The translations under genes were made by a program, and so were the position numbers. 64,000 nucleotides of DNA from Streptomyces sp. CGMCC 4.7035 (GTDB taxonomy: Bacteria > Actinomycetota > Actinomycetes > Streptomycetales > Streptomycetaceae): assembly GCF_031583065.1 (NCBI RefSeq), contig NZ_CP134053.1, positions 6,675,001 through 6,739,000 of the forward strand. The letters are read 5' to 3'. The notes under the pieces are model-generated. The model did not search any database, was not told where the DNA came from, and saw only the letters and a program-made list of their open reading frames with translations. Every line of letters starts with the position of its first letter. Positions within the stretch are counted from its first letter, which is position 1. Shown here one piece after another: positions 1 to 7,904 of the stretch.

Positions 1-2296
1 CGTACACGAGGTAGCGGCCCGGCAGGGAGACCTGGCTGGTCAGACGCGCGCCCTTGTGCCCGATCGGGTCCTTGGTGACCTGGACGAGCACGGACTGCCC
101 GGACTTGAGGGCGGACTCGATGCGGCGCGGCCCGTTGGCCATGCCCAGCGCCTCGAAGTTGACCTCACCGGCGTACAGGACGGCGTTTCGGCCCTTGCCG
201 ATGTCGATGAAGGCGGCCTCCATCGACGGCAGGACGTTCTGCACCTTGCCGAGGTAGACATTGCCGACGTACGAGGTCGACTGCTCCTTGTTGACGTAGT
301 GCTCGACGAGCACGCCGTCCTCCAGGACGCCGATCTGGGTGCGGTCGCCGTTCTGGCGGACGACCATCACGCGCTCGACGGCCTCGCGGCGGGCCAGGAA
401 CTCGGCCTCGGTGATGATCGGCACACGGCGACGGCCCTGCTCGCGGCCCTCGCGGCGGCGCTGCTTCTTGGCCTCCAGCCGGGTCGAGCCCTTGATGGAC
501 TGCACCTCGTCGGACGGCTCGTCCTTCTTGCGCGGCTCGCGCACCTTGACGACCGTGCGCTCCGGGTCGTCGGACGACGGCTCGGTGTCGAAGGACGCGT
601 CACCGGCCCGGCGGCGGCGCCGACGGCGGCGACGGCTGCTGCTGGAGCCGACCGACTCCTCGTCGTGCTCCTCCTCCGCCTCCTCGGCGTCCTCCTCCAC
701 CTGCTCGGCGGTGTCCTCGGCATCCTGGGCGGCCTGCTCGGCGGCGAGCTCCTCGGCCTCCGGGGACTCGCCGTCCGCCTCGGCGGACTCACCACGGCGA
801 CGGCGACGGCCACCGCGGCGACGGCGACGGCGCGAACCGGGCTCCTCGGCCTCTTCGCCGTCCTCGCCCTCGGCGGACTCCTCCGGCTCCTCGGCCTCCT
901 CCACCTCGTCGGTGGTCTCGGGCGTCACGGCCACAGGCTCCTCGTCGCCGCCCCGGCGACGACGGCGCCGCCGCGGACCGGCGGCCTCCTCCTCGGCGAC
1001 GGCCTCCTCGTGCTCCGCGGCCTCGGCGGCAGCGGCAGCGGCGGCCCGCTCCGGGGTCTGGAACATCGGCTCGGTGAACACCGGCGCCTGGAACACGGCG
1101 ACGGCGGGCCGCGCGGGCCGCTGCGCGCCCTCGGCTGCCTCCTCGACGGCGGGCCGCGCGGGCTCGGAGAACCCACCGGCGGCCTTACGGACGACACGAC
1201 GGCGGCTACGGCGCGGGGCGGACTCCTCGGCGACCGGCTCCGCCTGCGCCGCGGCGGGGACCGCGACGGGTTCGGCCTCGGTCTCGGCGGCGGTCACGGG
1301 CGCCTCCACGGGCACTGCGACGACCTCCTCCGCGGGCGCACCGGCGGGCGCGGACACCCGGCGGGTGGCCCGGCGACGGGTGCGGCGCGGGGTGGCCTCC
1401 TCGGCGGCGGGGGTCTCCTCGGCGAGTGCCGGCTCGGCTTCCTCGCTCACCGGCGCCTCGGCGGCCACGACGGCGGGCTGCGCTGCGGGGGCCTCGACGG
1501 ACTCGGCGGACTCCGGCGCACCGGTCGGCGCGGACACCCGACGCGTGGCACGACGACGCGTACGGCCCTTGGGCGCGGCCTCCTCGCCAACCGGCTCCGC
1601 CCCAGCCTCAACGGCCTCGGACGCAGCGGCGGAAACCTCGGCAGTCACCGGCGCCTCAACGGCCGCGGGGGCCTCGACGGACTCGGCGGACTCCGGCGCA
1701 CCGGCCGGCGCGGACACCCGACGCGTAGCGCGACGACGCGTACGGCCCTTGGGCGCGGCCTCCTCGCCAACCGGCTCCGCCCCAGCCTCAACGGCCTCGG
1801 ACGCAGCGGCGGAAACCTCGGCAGTCACGGGCGCCTCAACGGCCGCCGGCGCCTCGACACCCTCGGCAACCGCGGGCACCACGACCTCGACGGACTCGGC
1901 GGACTCCGGCGCACCGGCGGGCGCGGACACCCGACGCGTGGCACGACGACGCGCACGACGCGGCGCCGCCTCCTCCGCAACCGGCTCCGCCCCGGCCTCG
2001 ACGGCGGCGGGCGCCTCGGCCTCATCGGGAACGGCAGCCTCGGCCACCGCCTCCGTCTCTTCGATCTCTTCGGCCCCAGTGGCTTCCACGGCCTCCACTA
2101 CCTCGGCAGGCTGCACGGCCTCCTCGGCCGGTATGGCCGGCGCGGTTCCGGTCATGGCCTCGGCCGTCGCGGCGTCGGCCACGGCCGACGGCGGCCCCGC
2201 CGGACGCGACGCGGCACGGCGGCGGCGGCGCGGGGGCAGGGTGTCGCTGGGGGTGTTGTTTTCGGAACCCTTGATGGGTTCGGTCGGTTCGAGCAT
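1..2296 (-). CDS. rne: Ribonuclease E/G (Rne/Rng family), N-terminal part; C-terminal part lies beyond the left edge
   Basis: Endoribonuclease for mRNA decay and rRNA processing. The frame reads from ATG at 2296 (MLEPTEPIKG..., GGGAG nine bases upstream) to base 1 without a stop, about 765 codons. Residues 1 to about 620 form an acidic, Ala/Glu/Val-rich low-complexity extension punctuated by basic clusters (RRRRRR, RRATRRVSAP). From about residue 650 the sequence becomes a conventional RNase E/G N-terminus (MVVRQNGDRTQIGVLEDG) followed by the S1 domain (YVGNVYLGKVQNVLPSMEAA, FIDIGKGRNAVLYAGE). The DNase I-like catalytic domain and Zn-link are outside the window. Streptomyces enzymes of this family carry long disordered N-terminal extensions that can bind PNPase; that role here is inferred. 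The extension contains 60-residue near-identical tandem repeats. Confidence 0.93.
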   Translation of the reverse strand, partial: MLEPTEPIKGSENNTPSDTLPPRRRRRAASRPAGPPSAVADAATAEAMTGTAPAIPAEEAVQPAEVVEAVEATGAEEIEETEAVAEAAVPDEAEAPAAVEAGAEPVAEEAAPRRARRRATRRVSAPAGAPESAESVEVVVPAVAEGVEAPAAVEAPVTAEVSAAASEAVEAGAEPVGEEAAPKGRTRRRATRRVSAPAGAPESAESVEAPAAVEAPVTAEVSAAASEAVEAGAEPVGEEAAPKGRTRRRATRRVSAPTGAPESAESVEAPAAQPAVVAAEAPVSEEAEPALAEETPAAEEATPRRTRRRATRRVSAPAGAPAEEVVAVPVEAPVTAAETEAEPVAVPAAAQAEPVAEESAPRRSRRRVVRKAAGGFSEPARPAVEEAAEGAQRPARPAVAVFQAPVFTEPMFQTPERAAAAAAAEAAEHEEAVAEEEAAGPRRRRRRRGGDEEPVAVTPETTDEVEEAEEPEESAEGEDGEEAEEPGSRRRRRRGGRRRRRGESAEADGESPEAEELAAEQAAQDAEDTAEQVEEDAEEAEEEHDEESVGSSSSRRRRRRRRRAGDASFDTEPSSDDPERTVVKVREPRKKDEPSDEVQSIKGSTRLEAKKQRRREGREQGRRRVPIITEAEFLARREAVERVMVVRQNGDRTQIGVLEDGVLVEHYVNKEQSTSYVGNVYLGKVQNVLPSMEAAFIDIGKGRNAVLYAGEVNFEALGMANGPRRIESALKSGQSVLVQVTKDPIGHKGARLTSQVSLPGRYLVY
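1485..1844. repeat. 180-bp tandem repeat inside the RNase E N-terminal extension
   Basis: Bases 1485-1664 and 1665-1844 are almost identical; the 60 bases 1561-1620 and 1741-1800 match exactly. The unit is 60 codons, so the frame is kept. A diverged third copy lies at about 1885-2000 and a weaker fourth at about 1340-1400. Each encodes a basic RRATRRVSAP motif followed by Glu/Ala/Val-rich sequence. Confidence 0.9.
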
Positions 2297-2554
2297 GCGG
2301 GCGTTTCTCCCGTCAGGCTCCCGGGCGCCGCGCCTGGTCCGGCATCGCCGGTGACGTCCGCGGCTCGCGCGATGCGCGGTGCCGCCGTCCGGGGCGCGGG
2401 CGCCGCACGGGAGCTCTCTGTGTCTTGTCTCGCCGGTTCCGTACGCATGTTGCGTACGGCCTGGCGAAAGTCTTCTGGTCGGTGCGCTGCCCGACCCAGG
2501 TGGCTCCCGAGTCGAGGGCGGCGCTACGACGTCCGTCCCTACGCGGAACCTTCC

Positions 2555-3331
2555 CTACGCCGGCGCCGTCGCGGCGGCAGTCGCGGCGGCCGTGGTCGGC
2601 TCGGTCGCTACTGCCTCGCGGTCGGGCGCGAGCGGGTCGGTCACCGTGCCGGTCTCTTCATCGAACAGCCCCTGCGCCAGCCTGGTCACCGCTGCGGGGA
2701 CCGGCGGCGCCAGGTCGGCCACGGCGCGGAGACCGGACAGGACGTCGTCGGGTCGTACGGCAGGCGTCACGTGCCGAACAACCAGCCGCAGTATCGCACA
2801 GGGCTGGTCGGTCGGCCTATCAGCCTGCGAACTGTGCACTTCCTTGCTGTCGAGGCTCGCGACTGCGGAACGGGCGTCGAAGGTGCGGATGCCGTTCTTG
2901 GTCATGCGCTGGACCTCGACGATCCCGGCCGCGTTGAAGGCGGCCACCGCGCGCTCGGCGTCCGCGGGTTCCACGCCGTCCAGGCGCAGCTCCCACACCG
3001 ACGCCGTGAGCCGCTCGGCGAGCCCGGAGGTGCGGGCCTCGACCGCCTCGATGATGTCGAGCCCGCCGGGCAGCGACTCGTCGAGGAGCTCGCGCAGCTT
3101 GTCCGGGTCACGCGCCTCGGTGAGCGCGATCTCCAGATACTCCGCCTCACTGCCCGTGCCGGTGGGTGCGGCATTGGCGTACGACACCTTCGGATGCGGC
3201 GTGAACCCCGCCGAGTACGCCATCGGCACCTCGGCACGGCGCAGCGCACGCTCGAAGGCGCGCTGGAAGTCACGGTGGCTGGTGAACCGGAGGCGGCCGC
3301 GCTTGGTGTAGCGCAGTCGGATGCGCTGCAC
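2555..3331 (-). CDS. TIGR03936 family (DUF2344) radical-SAM-associated protein
   Basis: The 258-residue frame starts VQRIRLRYTKRGRLRFTSHR, the N-terminal signature of TIGR03936/DUF2344, with the conserved GFTPHPKVSYA motif at about 44-54. In many genomes this family is paired with or fused to the B12-binding radical SAM family TIGR03960, which is encoded here at 9314-11275. Its reaction is unknown. GTG at 3331 is the first conventional start but has no ribosome site. A CTG at 3373 in the same frame has GAAGGA ten bases upstream and would add LGKRQPEGPPPAPA, so the real start may be that CTG. The C-terminus is an Ala/Thr-rich tail. The gene ends about 260 bp before the RNase E start. Confidence 0.85.
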   Translation of the reverse strand: MQRIRLRYTKRGRLRFTSHRDFQRAFERALRRAEVPMAYSAGFTPHPKVSYANAAPTGTGSEAEYLEIALTEARDPDKLRELLDESLPGGLDIIEAVEARTSGLAERLTASVWELRLDGVEPADAERAVAAFNAAGIVEVQRMTKNGIRTFDARSAVASLDSKEVHSSQADRPTDQPCAILRLVVRHVTPAVRPDDVLSGLRAVADLAPPVPAAVTRLAQGLFDEETGTVTDPLAPDREAVATEPTTAAATAAATAPA

Positions 3332-3379
3332 CGCGGGTGCGGGCGGCGGGCCTTCGGGCTGTCGCTTGCCCAGTGTCGT

Positions 3380-4549
3380 TCAGTCCTTCGTGAGAGCGGT
3401 CGTACTGCTACCTAGAGTACGTGTGTCACCGGCCGTAGGTTCCCCCCGGGAGATGGTCTCCGGCTCGCGGGGGTCTCCGAAGAGCATGCGGCGGAAGTCG
3501 GCCCGCGCCTGCCGAGCGGTCTCGCGTGCCGCGGCCAGCGCCTGCCGTGTGATCCGGCCCACGCTGCGCGCGGCCTCGGCGGCGGGCCGCAGCACGGTGT
3601 CGCGCACGAAGTGTCCGAGGGGCGTCAGCACCGTCCGGTACACCCACCGCACCGGCTCCACGAAGATCCACCGGAAGAGGGTCCCGAGGAACCGCCCCAC
3701 CGCGAGCGAGATGTGCCCGGCGACGCGCCAGGCATGCCCGAGCGCCTCCCCGATCTCGCGCCCGACGACCACGAGGACGCGTCCGACCGGGGCGAGGATC
3801 CACCGCCAGAGGGTGAGCGCGGGCAGCACGAGCAGAAGGCGCACGGTCCAGTAGAGGGCGGCTCCTATGCCGGTGAAGATCACACGGACGAGCCACATGA
3901 GACCGGCCGCGAGCCAGGCGATCCCGTGCCCGACCGGCGTCAACACGTACGTGTAGAGCCACACGGCCGGTACGACGACCAGATGTCGCACGAGCCACGC
4001 CACCACCGCGTACACGCCGGTGCCGAGGACGGCGAGGACGTACCCGATGCCCTTGAGCAGCCACAGGACGGCATGCCCCACCGGGGTCAGCACGCGCGCG
4101 TACACCCAGCCGAGCCCGGCACCGATCCCCCGCAGCACCCAGCCGAGCCCGGCACCGATCGCCCGCAGCACCCAGGCGATACCGCGCCCGGCCGGCGTCA
4201 ACACGTTCCGGTAGGCCCACACTGCCGGTACGACGACGAGGACACGGCCCAGCCAGGCGAGCCCCCTGCCGAGCGGCACGAGGACGTACCGCCACAGCGT
4301 CACCCATGGCCACACGAACACCGCCCACGCCACCCACGCCAGCACCCGGCCCACCGGCCGCAGCACGGTGTCGCGCAGGAGCCGTCCGCCGACGACCAGC
4401 GCGTCCCAGACCATGCGCACCGGCACGACAAGGACGAGCACGACGATCCGCACGGGCAGACGGATCGCAACGGTGAGACACCCCTCGCCGGGCTGCCGCT
4501 GCGGCGGCTTCTCCAGGTCCATACCGTCGATACCGTCGATACCATCCAT
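3380..4549 (-). CDS. Repeat-built membrane protein, function unknown
   Basis: A 389-residue protein dominated by Trp/Val/Leu/Gly-rich segments. The motif LxPxG recurs at residues 63, 90, 117, 154, 203, 252 and 308, usually followed by R/H and one or two Trp (LTPVGHGIAW, LVPLGRGLAW). Spacings are 27, 27, 37, 49, 49 and 56. An 11-residue unit (IGAGLGWVLRG) is duplicated at about 131-149. The basic, soluble C-terminus (about 325-389) contains RQALAAARETARQARADFRR. Several segments could span or lie on the membrane. I do not recognise a characterised family. Its stop overlaps the probable leader of the DUF2344 gene, which suggests co-transcription. The start is uncertain because the first codons are a short MDGIDGIDGMD repeat without a clear ribosome site. 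Confidence 0.75.
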   Translation of the reverse strand: MDGIDGIDGMDLEKPPQRQPGEGCLTVAIRLPVRIVVLVLVVPVRMVWDALVVGGRLLRDTVLRPVGRVLAWVAWAVFVWPWVTLWRYVLVPLGRGLAWLGRVLVVVPAVWAYRNVLTPAGRGIAWVLRAIGAGLGWVLRGIGAGLGWVYARVLTPVGHAVLWLLKGIGYVLAVLGTGVYAVVAWLVRHLVVVPAVWLYTYVLTPVGHGIAWLAAGLMWLVRVIFTGIGAALYWTVRLLLVLPALTLWRWILAPVGRVLVVVGREIGEALGHAWRVAGHISLAVGRFLGTLFRWIFVEPVRWVYRTVLTPLGHFVRDTVLRPAAEAARSVGRITRQALAAARETARQARADFRRMLFGDPREPETISRGEPTAGDTRTLGSSTTALTKD

Positions 4550-4618
4550 GCCGACGTAGACGCCTGAGCGGCCCGTACGGATCCAACGGATCAGACAGCG
4601 GGAGGGGTGGATGCCCGC

Positions 4619-6106
4619 CTAGGCGCAGTAGGTGTCCTCGTTCGGCCGCTCCCCGGTCGCCAGGAAGCGGGAGACGACGCGGTCGCCGCACGCGTTTCCG
4701 TTGGCGAGGTAGGCGTCGTGGCCGGTGGAGTCAACGGTCACCATGACGGCGCGCCGGCCCAGGGCGTCGCGGAGCTTCAGGGCGCCGCTCAGCGGAGCGA
4801 CGACATCGCGCTCGTTCTGCACGAGCAGGATGGTCGACGGCCCGTGGGCGGTGATCCGTACCGGCGCCTGCCTCGGCGAATACGGCCAGGCAGCGCAGAT
4901 CATCGCGTTCCGGGGCATGCCCGCGGTCAGCGGGTGTTCCGTGCGGCTCTTGGTGACCCCCTTCTGGTACTCGGCCGCCGATGTGGGCCACGCCACGTCG
5001 TTGCAGAGGGTCGCGGCGCCGACCGCGGCGACGTTCTGCAGCACCGGCTCCGGCGGCGCCACGGGCGCGGGCGGCACGGTGCCGTTCCGCGCGGCCAGCA
5101 TCAGCTTGGCCAGGGTGGGAAAGCGGCTCGGTGAGGAGAGGCTGTCCAGCATGGTCTGGCGCAGCACGTTGCCGTTCAGCTCCTCGGGGTTGGCGCCGGG
5201 CCAGGGGATCGGTGCGCGGTCGAGCCGCGCTGCCAGGCGCAGGAACAGCGGTCGCACCTCGGCCGCCGTCTCGGCCACCCGGTCCCGATTGCCGGGCGCC
5301 GAGGCCCACTTGGCGAACTCGGGGAAGGTGTCCTCGACGCCGGTCTCGTGCCCGGCGAGCCAGGCGCGGGAGACCCGGGAGGGATCGGGGTTGTCGTTGC
5401 TGTCGAGCACGACGCGGTCGGTGCGGTGCGGGAACAACTGGCTGTAGACGGCGCCGACGTACGTACCGTACGAGACACCCCACGCGGAGAGCCTGCGCTC
5501 GCCGAGCGCGGCCCGGACACGGTCGATGTCGCGGGCCTCGTCGACCGTGCTGATGTGCCGGATCAGCTCACCGCCGTTGCGCGCGCAGGCGGCCGCCGTC
5601 CGCCGTGCGGTGGCCATGTTCTCGGTGACCGACCCGTCCGGGGCGGGCCAGGGCCGCAGCTTCGAGGTGGCGAGGTCGCCATGGTCGAGGCCACAGCTGA
5701 CGGAGGTGGAGGGCGCGAGCCCGCGCGGGGCGAAACCGATCAGGTCATAGGCGTCACGCACGTCCTGCGGTAACTTCTGCCCCTTGCCCGAGGGGTCGTT
5801 CAGGCTGGAGCCGCCGGGCCCGCCGGGGATCATCAGCAGGGCGCCACGGCGGGCGGCCGGCTTATCACTGGGGATGCGGGAGATCACGATGTCGATCTTC
5901 CGGCCACCCGGGTCGGCGTAGTCCATCGGTACCTCGACGGTCGCGCACTCCTGCCTCGGGTCGAGCCCGCTGCCTTCGCACCCGCCCCAGTCGATGGAGG
6001 GGCCCGTCGCGGAGGCGGGTACGGAGGTGGTCAGTGGGGCGGCAAGCCCGAGAAGGGCGGCGGAGACGGCGATCCAGGCGGCTCGTGTGCTTCTGCTCTG
6101 CTTCAT
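4619..6106 (-). CDS. Secreted alpha/beta hydrolase, tripeptidyl aminopeptidase family
   Basis: A 495-residue exported hydrolase of the Streptomyces Tap/Slp family (alpha/beta hydrolase with a TAP-like C-terminal domain), expected to remove tripeptides from extracellular proteins. It has a signal peptide at 1 to about 33 (MKQSRSTRAAWIAVSAALLG..., ending ASA), an oxyanion GGPGGSS motif near residue 95, nucleophile motif GVSYGTY near 210, a late Asp in LVQNERDVVAP and a His in DSTGHDAYL. Paired Cys (CGLDHG; CARNGG; CNDV; CAAWPY; NACGD) fit a disulfide-bonded secreted enzyme. The ATG at 6106 is immediately followed by the Lys/Arg n-region. It lies downstream of the beta-propeller gene but is separated from it by a strong hairpin, so it is probably transcribed alone. 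Confidence 0.9.
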   Translation of the reverse strand: MKQSRSTRAAWIAVSAALLGLAAPLTTSVPASATGPSIDWGGCEGSGLDPRQECATVEVPMDYADPGGRKIDIVISRIPSDKPAARRGALLMIPGGPGGSSLNDPSGKGQKLPQDVRDAYDLIGFAPRGLAPSTSVSCGLDHGDLATSKLRPWPAPDGSVTENMATARRTAAACARNGGELIRHISTVDEARDIDRVRAALGERRLSAWGVSYGTYVGAVYSQLFPHRTDRVVLDSNDNPDPSRVSRAWLAGHETGVEDTFPEFAKWASAPGNRDRVAETAAEVRPLFLRLAARLDRAPIPWPGANPEELNGNVLRQTMLDSLSSPSRFPTLAKLMLAARNGTVPPAPVAPPEPVLQNVAAVGAATLCNDVAWPTSAAEYQKGVTKSRTEHPLTAGMPRNAMICAAWPYSPRQAPVRITAHGPSTILLVQNERDVVAPLSGALKLRDALGRRAVMVTVDSTGHDAYLANGNACGDRVVSRFLATGERPNEDTYCA

Positions 6107-6213
6107 GCACAGCAGCCTCGCGGATCACGTCCGTCCTCCCCATCCGGCCAACGTCCGTGTTCTCACTGGGGTTTGCCCTACTCCGGCGCGGTTCACCAGG
6201 TCCGACAACCCGA

Positions 6214-6258
6214 GCGAACGAGGCCCCGGGTGAGCTTCCCGGGGCCTCGCACGTTCGC
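6214..6258. terminator. Hairpin terminator after the propeller gene
   Basis: Stem GAGGCCCCGGG (6220-6230) pairs perfectly with 6238-6248, and flanking GCGAAC (6214-6219) pairs with GTTCGC (6253-6258). It lies just past the stop of the minus-strand gene ending at 6273. Confidence 0.8.
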
Positions 6259-6272
6259 CTTCGGTGGCGAGG

Positions 6273-7661
6273 TCAGTCAGAGGTGATGTCGACCGTGGCC
6301 GTGCCGTAGGCATAGGCGTGCCGCGCGTCACCGTAGTACTGGACGGTGTACTGGACATCGCCCTTGGCCCTCGGACGGTCCGTGTAGCCGAACGTGCCGT
6401 CCGCGGCGACGGGCGCGGACCCGATCAGCGTGCCCTCACCTGCCAGGGGGTCGTCGAGCCGCCAGATGTCGACCGTGCTCCCCGCGCCGAATCCCACGGG
6501 CGCTTCGAGCTTTCCGGTGAGGGTGAGGTCCTGGTTCCGGGGCGACGAGGCGGGTGCCTGCACGGTGACGGTGGTGGCGACCTGCGGGTGGTTCAGGACC
6601 TGCAGCGTCAGGGCCGAAGAGCCGCTGGTCTCGGTGACGGCGAAGACCCGGCTGCCGTCCGGGGCCCAGGCCAGACCGGCGGTCTCGACGGTGGTGTCGG
6701 CGTAATCGGAGGGCGACGGGAAGTCCCAGGACGCGAAGGCCGTGGAGTTGCCCTGCGTGAACAGTTGGACATCGGGCCGGGAGGGCCCGTAGACCCCCGC
6801 CGCGATCGTGCCGTCGGGGGCGATGGCCACCGCGTCGGGGGACCAACTGGTGGTGTAGATGCCGTCGTCCGCCAGGTCGGCGGTGCGGAAGACCTGGTGA
6901 TAATGGGCCGCGGCGCAGGCCACGACGACCTGCCGGGCGTCCGGCGTCAGGGCGAGGTCCTGAAGGCTCTCGCACCCGTCCGGCCCTGGATCGACGCGCT
7001 TCGCCTGTGTGTCGGCCTGGCCGGTGCTCACGTCGTACACCGCCAGGGTTGCGGCGTTGCCGTCGGACTCGGCGGCGACGAGGGTGTCCGGATGCTGCGG
7101 CGTGGCGGCCAGGCGGGGAGAGCTGCGGAACGTGTCGAGGCCCTGCCCTCGCGTGACAACCGGCTCCGCGCCGCTCAGGTCCAGGGCGCCGAGGGCGCCG
7201 TGCCAGGTGTCGGTGCTGTAGCCGAACCAGATCTTCCCGCCGGCCAGTGCCAGCGAGGTCGGACCGGCGTAGACGCCCGCGCCGGTGCCGGTGTCGTACC
7301 GGGCGGTCTCCTCCAGCGTGGCGGTGTCGATCGCGGCGATCGCGCCGGCGTCCCGCAGGGCCACGTACAGCGTCCGGGAGTCACTGGAAAGCGCGAGGCC
7401 CCAGGCACCGGCCTCACCGCTGAACCGCTTCACGACCTGGCCGGTGTAGTCCGTCACCAGAACGCTGCCGCCGAACGGGTCGCTGAGGAACACCTGCTGA
7501 TGAGCCGCGTCGACAGCGATGTCCCGGTACGAGCTGATGGGCAGTGAGGAACTGGTGTCCGCAGCGGCCGTGGTCGTTCCCAAGCCGAGGAGCGAGAGAC
7601 TCAGGGCTGCGGAGAGTGCTGCTCTTTCTGCGAACTGTCTTATGCGCAAGTGATCGGTCAC
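6273..7661 (-). CDS. Secreted beta-propeller (YNCE/WD40-like) protein with C-terminal Ig-like domain
   Basis: About 460 residues. A signal sequence (AALSAALSLSLLGLGTTTAA) precedes repeats typical of YVTN/WD-type propellers: DIAVDAAHQQVFLSDP, LALSSDSRTLYVALRDAGAI, TSLALAGGKIWFGY, DLALTPDARQVVVACA and LAWAPDGSRVFAVTE. From about residue 360 the sequence changes to an Ig/Big-like stretch (TVTVQAPASSPRNQDLTLTG ... YTVQYYGDARHAYAYGTATV). Catalytic residues are not evident; a binding or surface role is inferred. The start is uncertain. GTG at 7661 has AAGGA only one base upstream, and TTG at 7649 has the same AAGGA 13 bases away. The open frame continues further upstream into a direct-repeat region that is probably untranslated. 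Confidence 0.8.
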   Translation of the reverse strand: MTDHLRIRQFAERAALSAALSLSLLGLGTTTAAADTSSSLPISSYRDIAVDAAHQQVFLSDPFGGSVLVTDYTGQVVKRFSGEAGAWGLALSSDSRTLYVALRDAGAIAAIDTATLEETARYDTGTGAGVYAGPTSLALAGGKIWFGYSTDTWHGALGALDLSGAEPVVTRGQGLDTFRSSPRLAATPQHPDTLVAAESDGNAATLAVYDVSTGQADTQAKRVDPGPDGCESLQDLALTPDARQVVVACAAAHYHQVFRTADLADDGIYTTSWSPDAVAIAPDGTIAAGVYGPSRPDVQLFTQGNSTAFASWDFPSPSDYADTTVETAGLAWAPDGSRVFAVTETSGSSALTLQVLNHPQVATTVTVQAPASSPRNQDLTLTGKLEAPVGFGAGSTVDIWRLDDPLAGEGTLIGSAPVAADGTFGYTDRPRAKGDVQYTVQYYGDARHAYAYGTATVDITSD

Positions 7662-7750
7662 TTCCTTCAGTAGGACGTCTACAGGTGAGCTCTTCAGAAG
7701 GCACGACGAGCAGAGCGGCCCGACGCTTCGCTCGTCACCGCCCCTGTCGT

Positions 7751-7800
7751 GATCAACTGCCTTGATCGACTGCCTTGATCGACTGCCTTGATCAACAGGC
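7751..7800. repeat. 13-bp iterons upstream of the propeller gene
   Basis: Three head-to-tail copies, GATCAACTGCCTT (7751), GATCGACTGCCTT (7764) and GATCGACTGCCTT (7777), plus a partial fourth, GATCAACAGGC (7790). The outermost units carry TGATCAA, so the array is bounded by near-palindromic GATC sites. It lies about 90-140 bp upstream of the putative start at 7661, between two genes read from the minus strand. This is the expected place for an operator or upstream activating sequence. Confidence 0.8.
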
Positions 7801-7904
7801 AACACTTCTCCAGCGCAAAGGCCCGGCCAGACGTCACACGGTGGATCACGCGGCACGGCACGCAGCCGATGTCCGGCAGACGCGAAGGACTGTCGGACGC
7901 GGGA

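Noticed and set aside
56..3415. A 1119-codon plus-strand open frame
   Set aside because: It is the antisense shadow of RNase E and the DUF2344 gene, which have family motifs and a better ribosome site; the shadow is Arg/Gly-rich without any motif.
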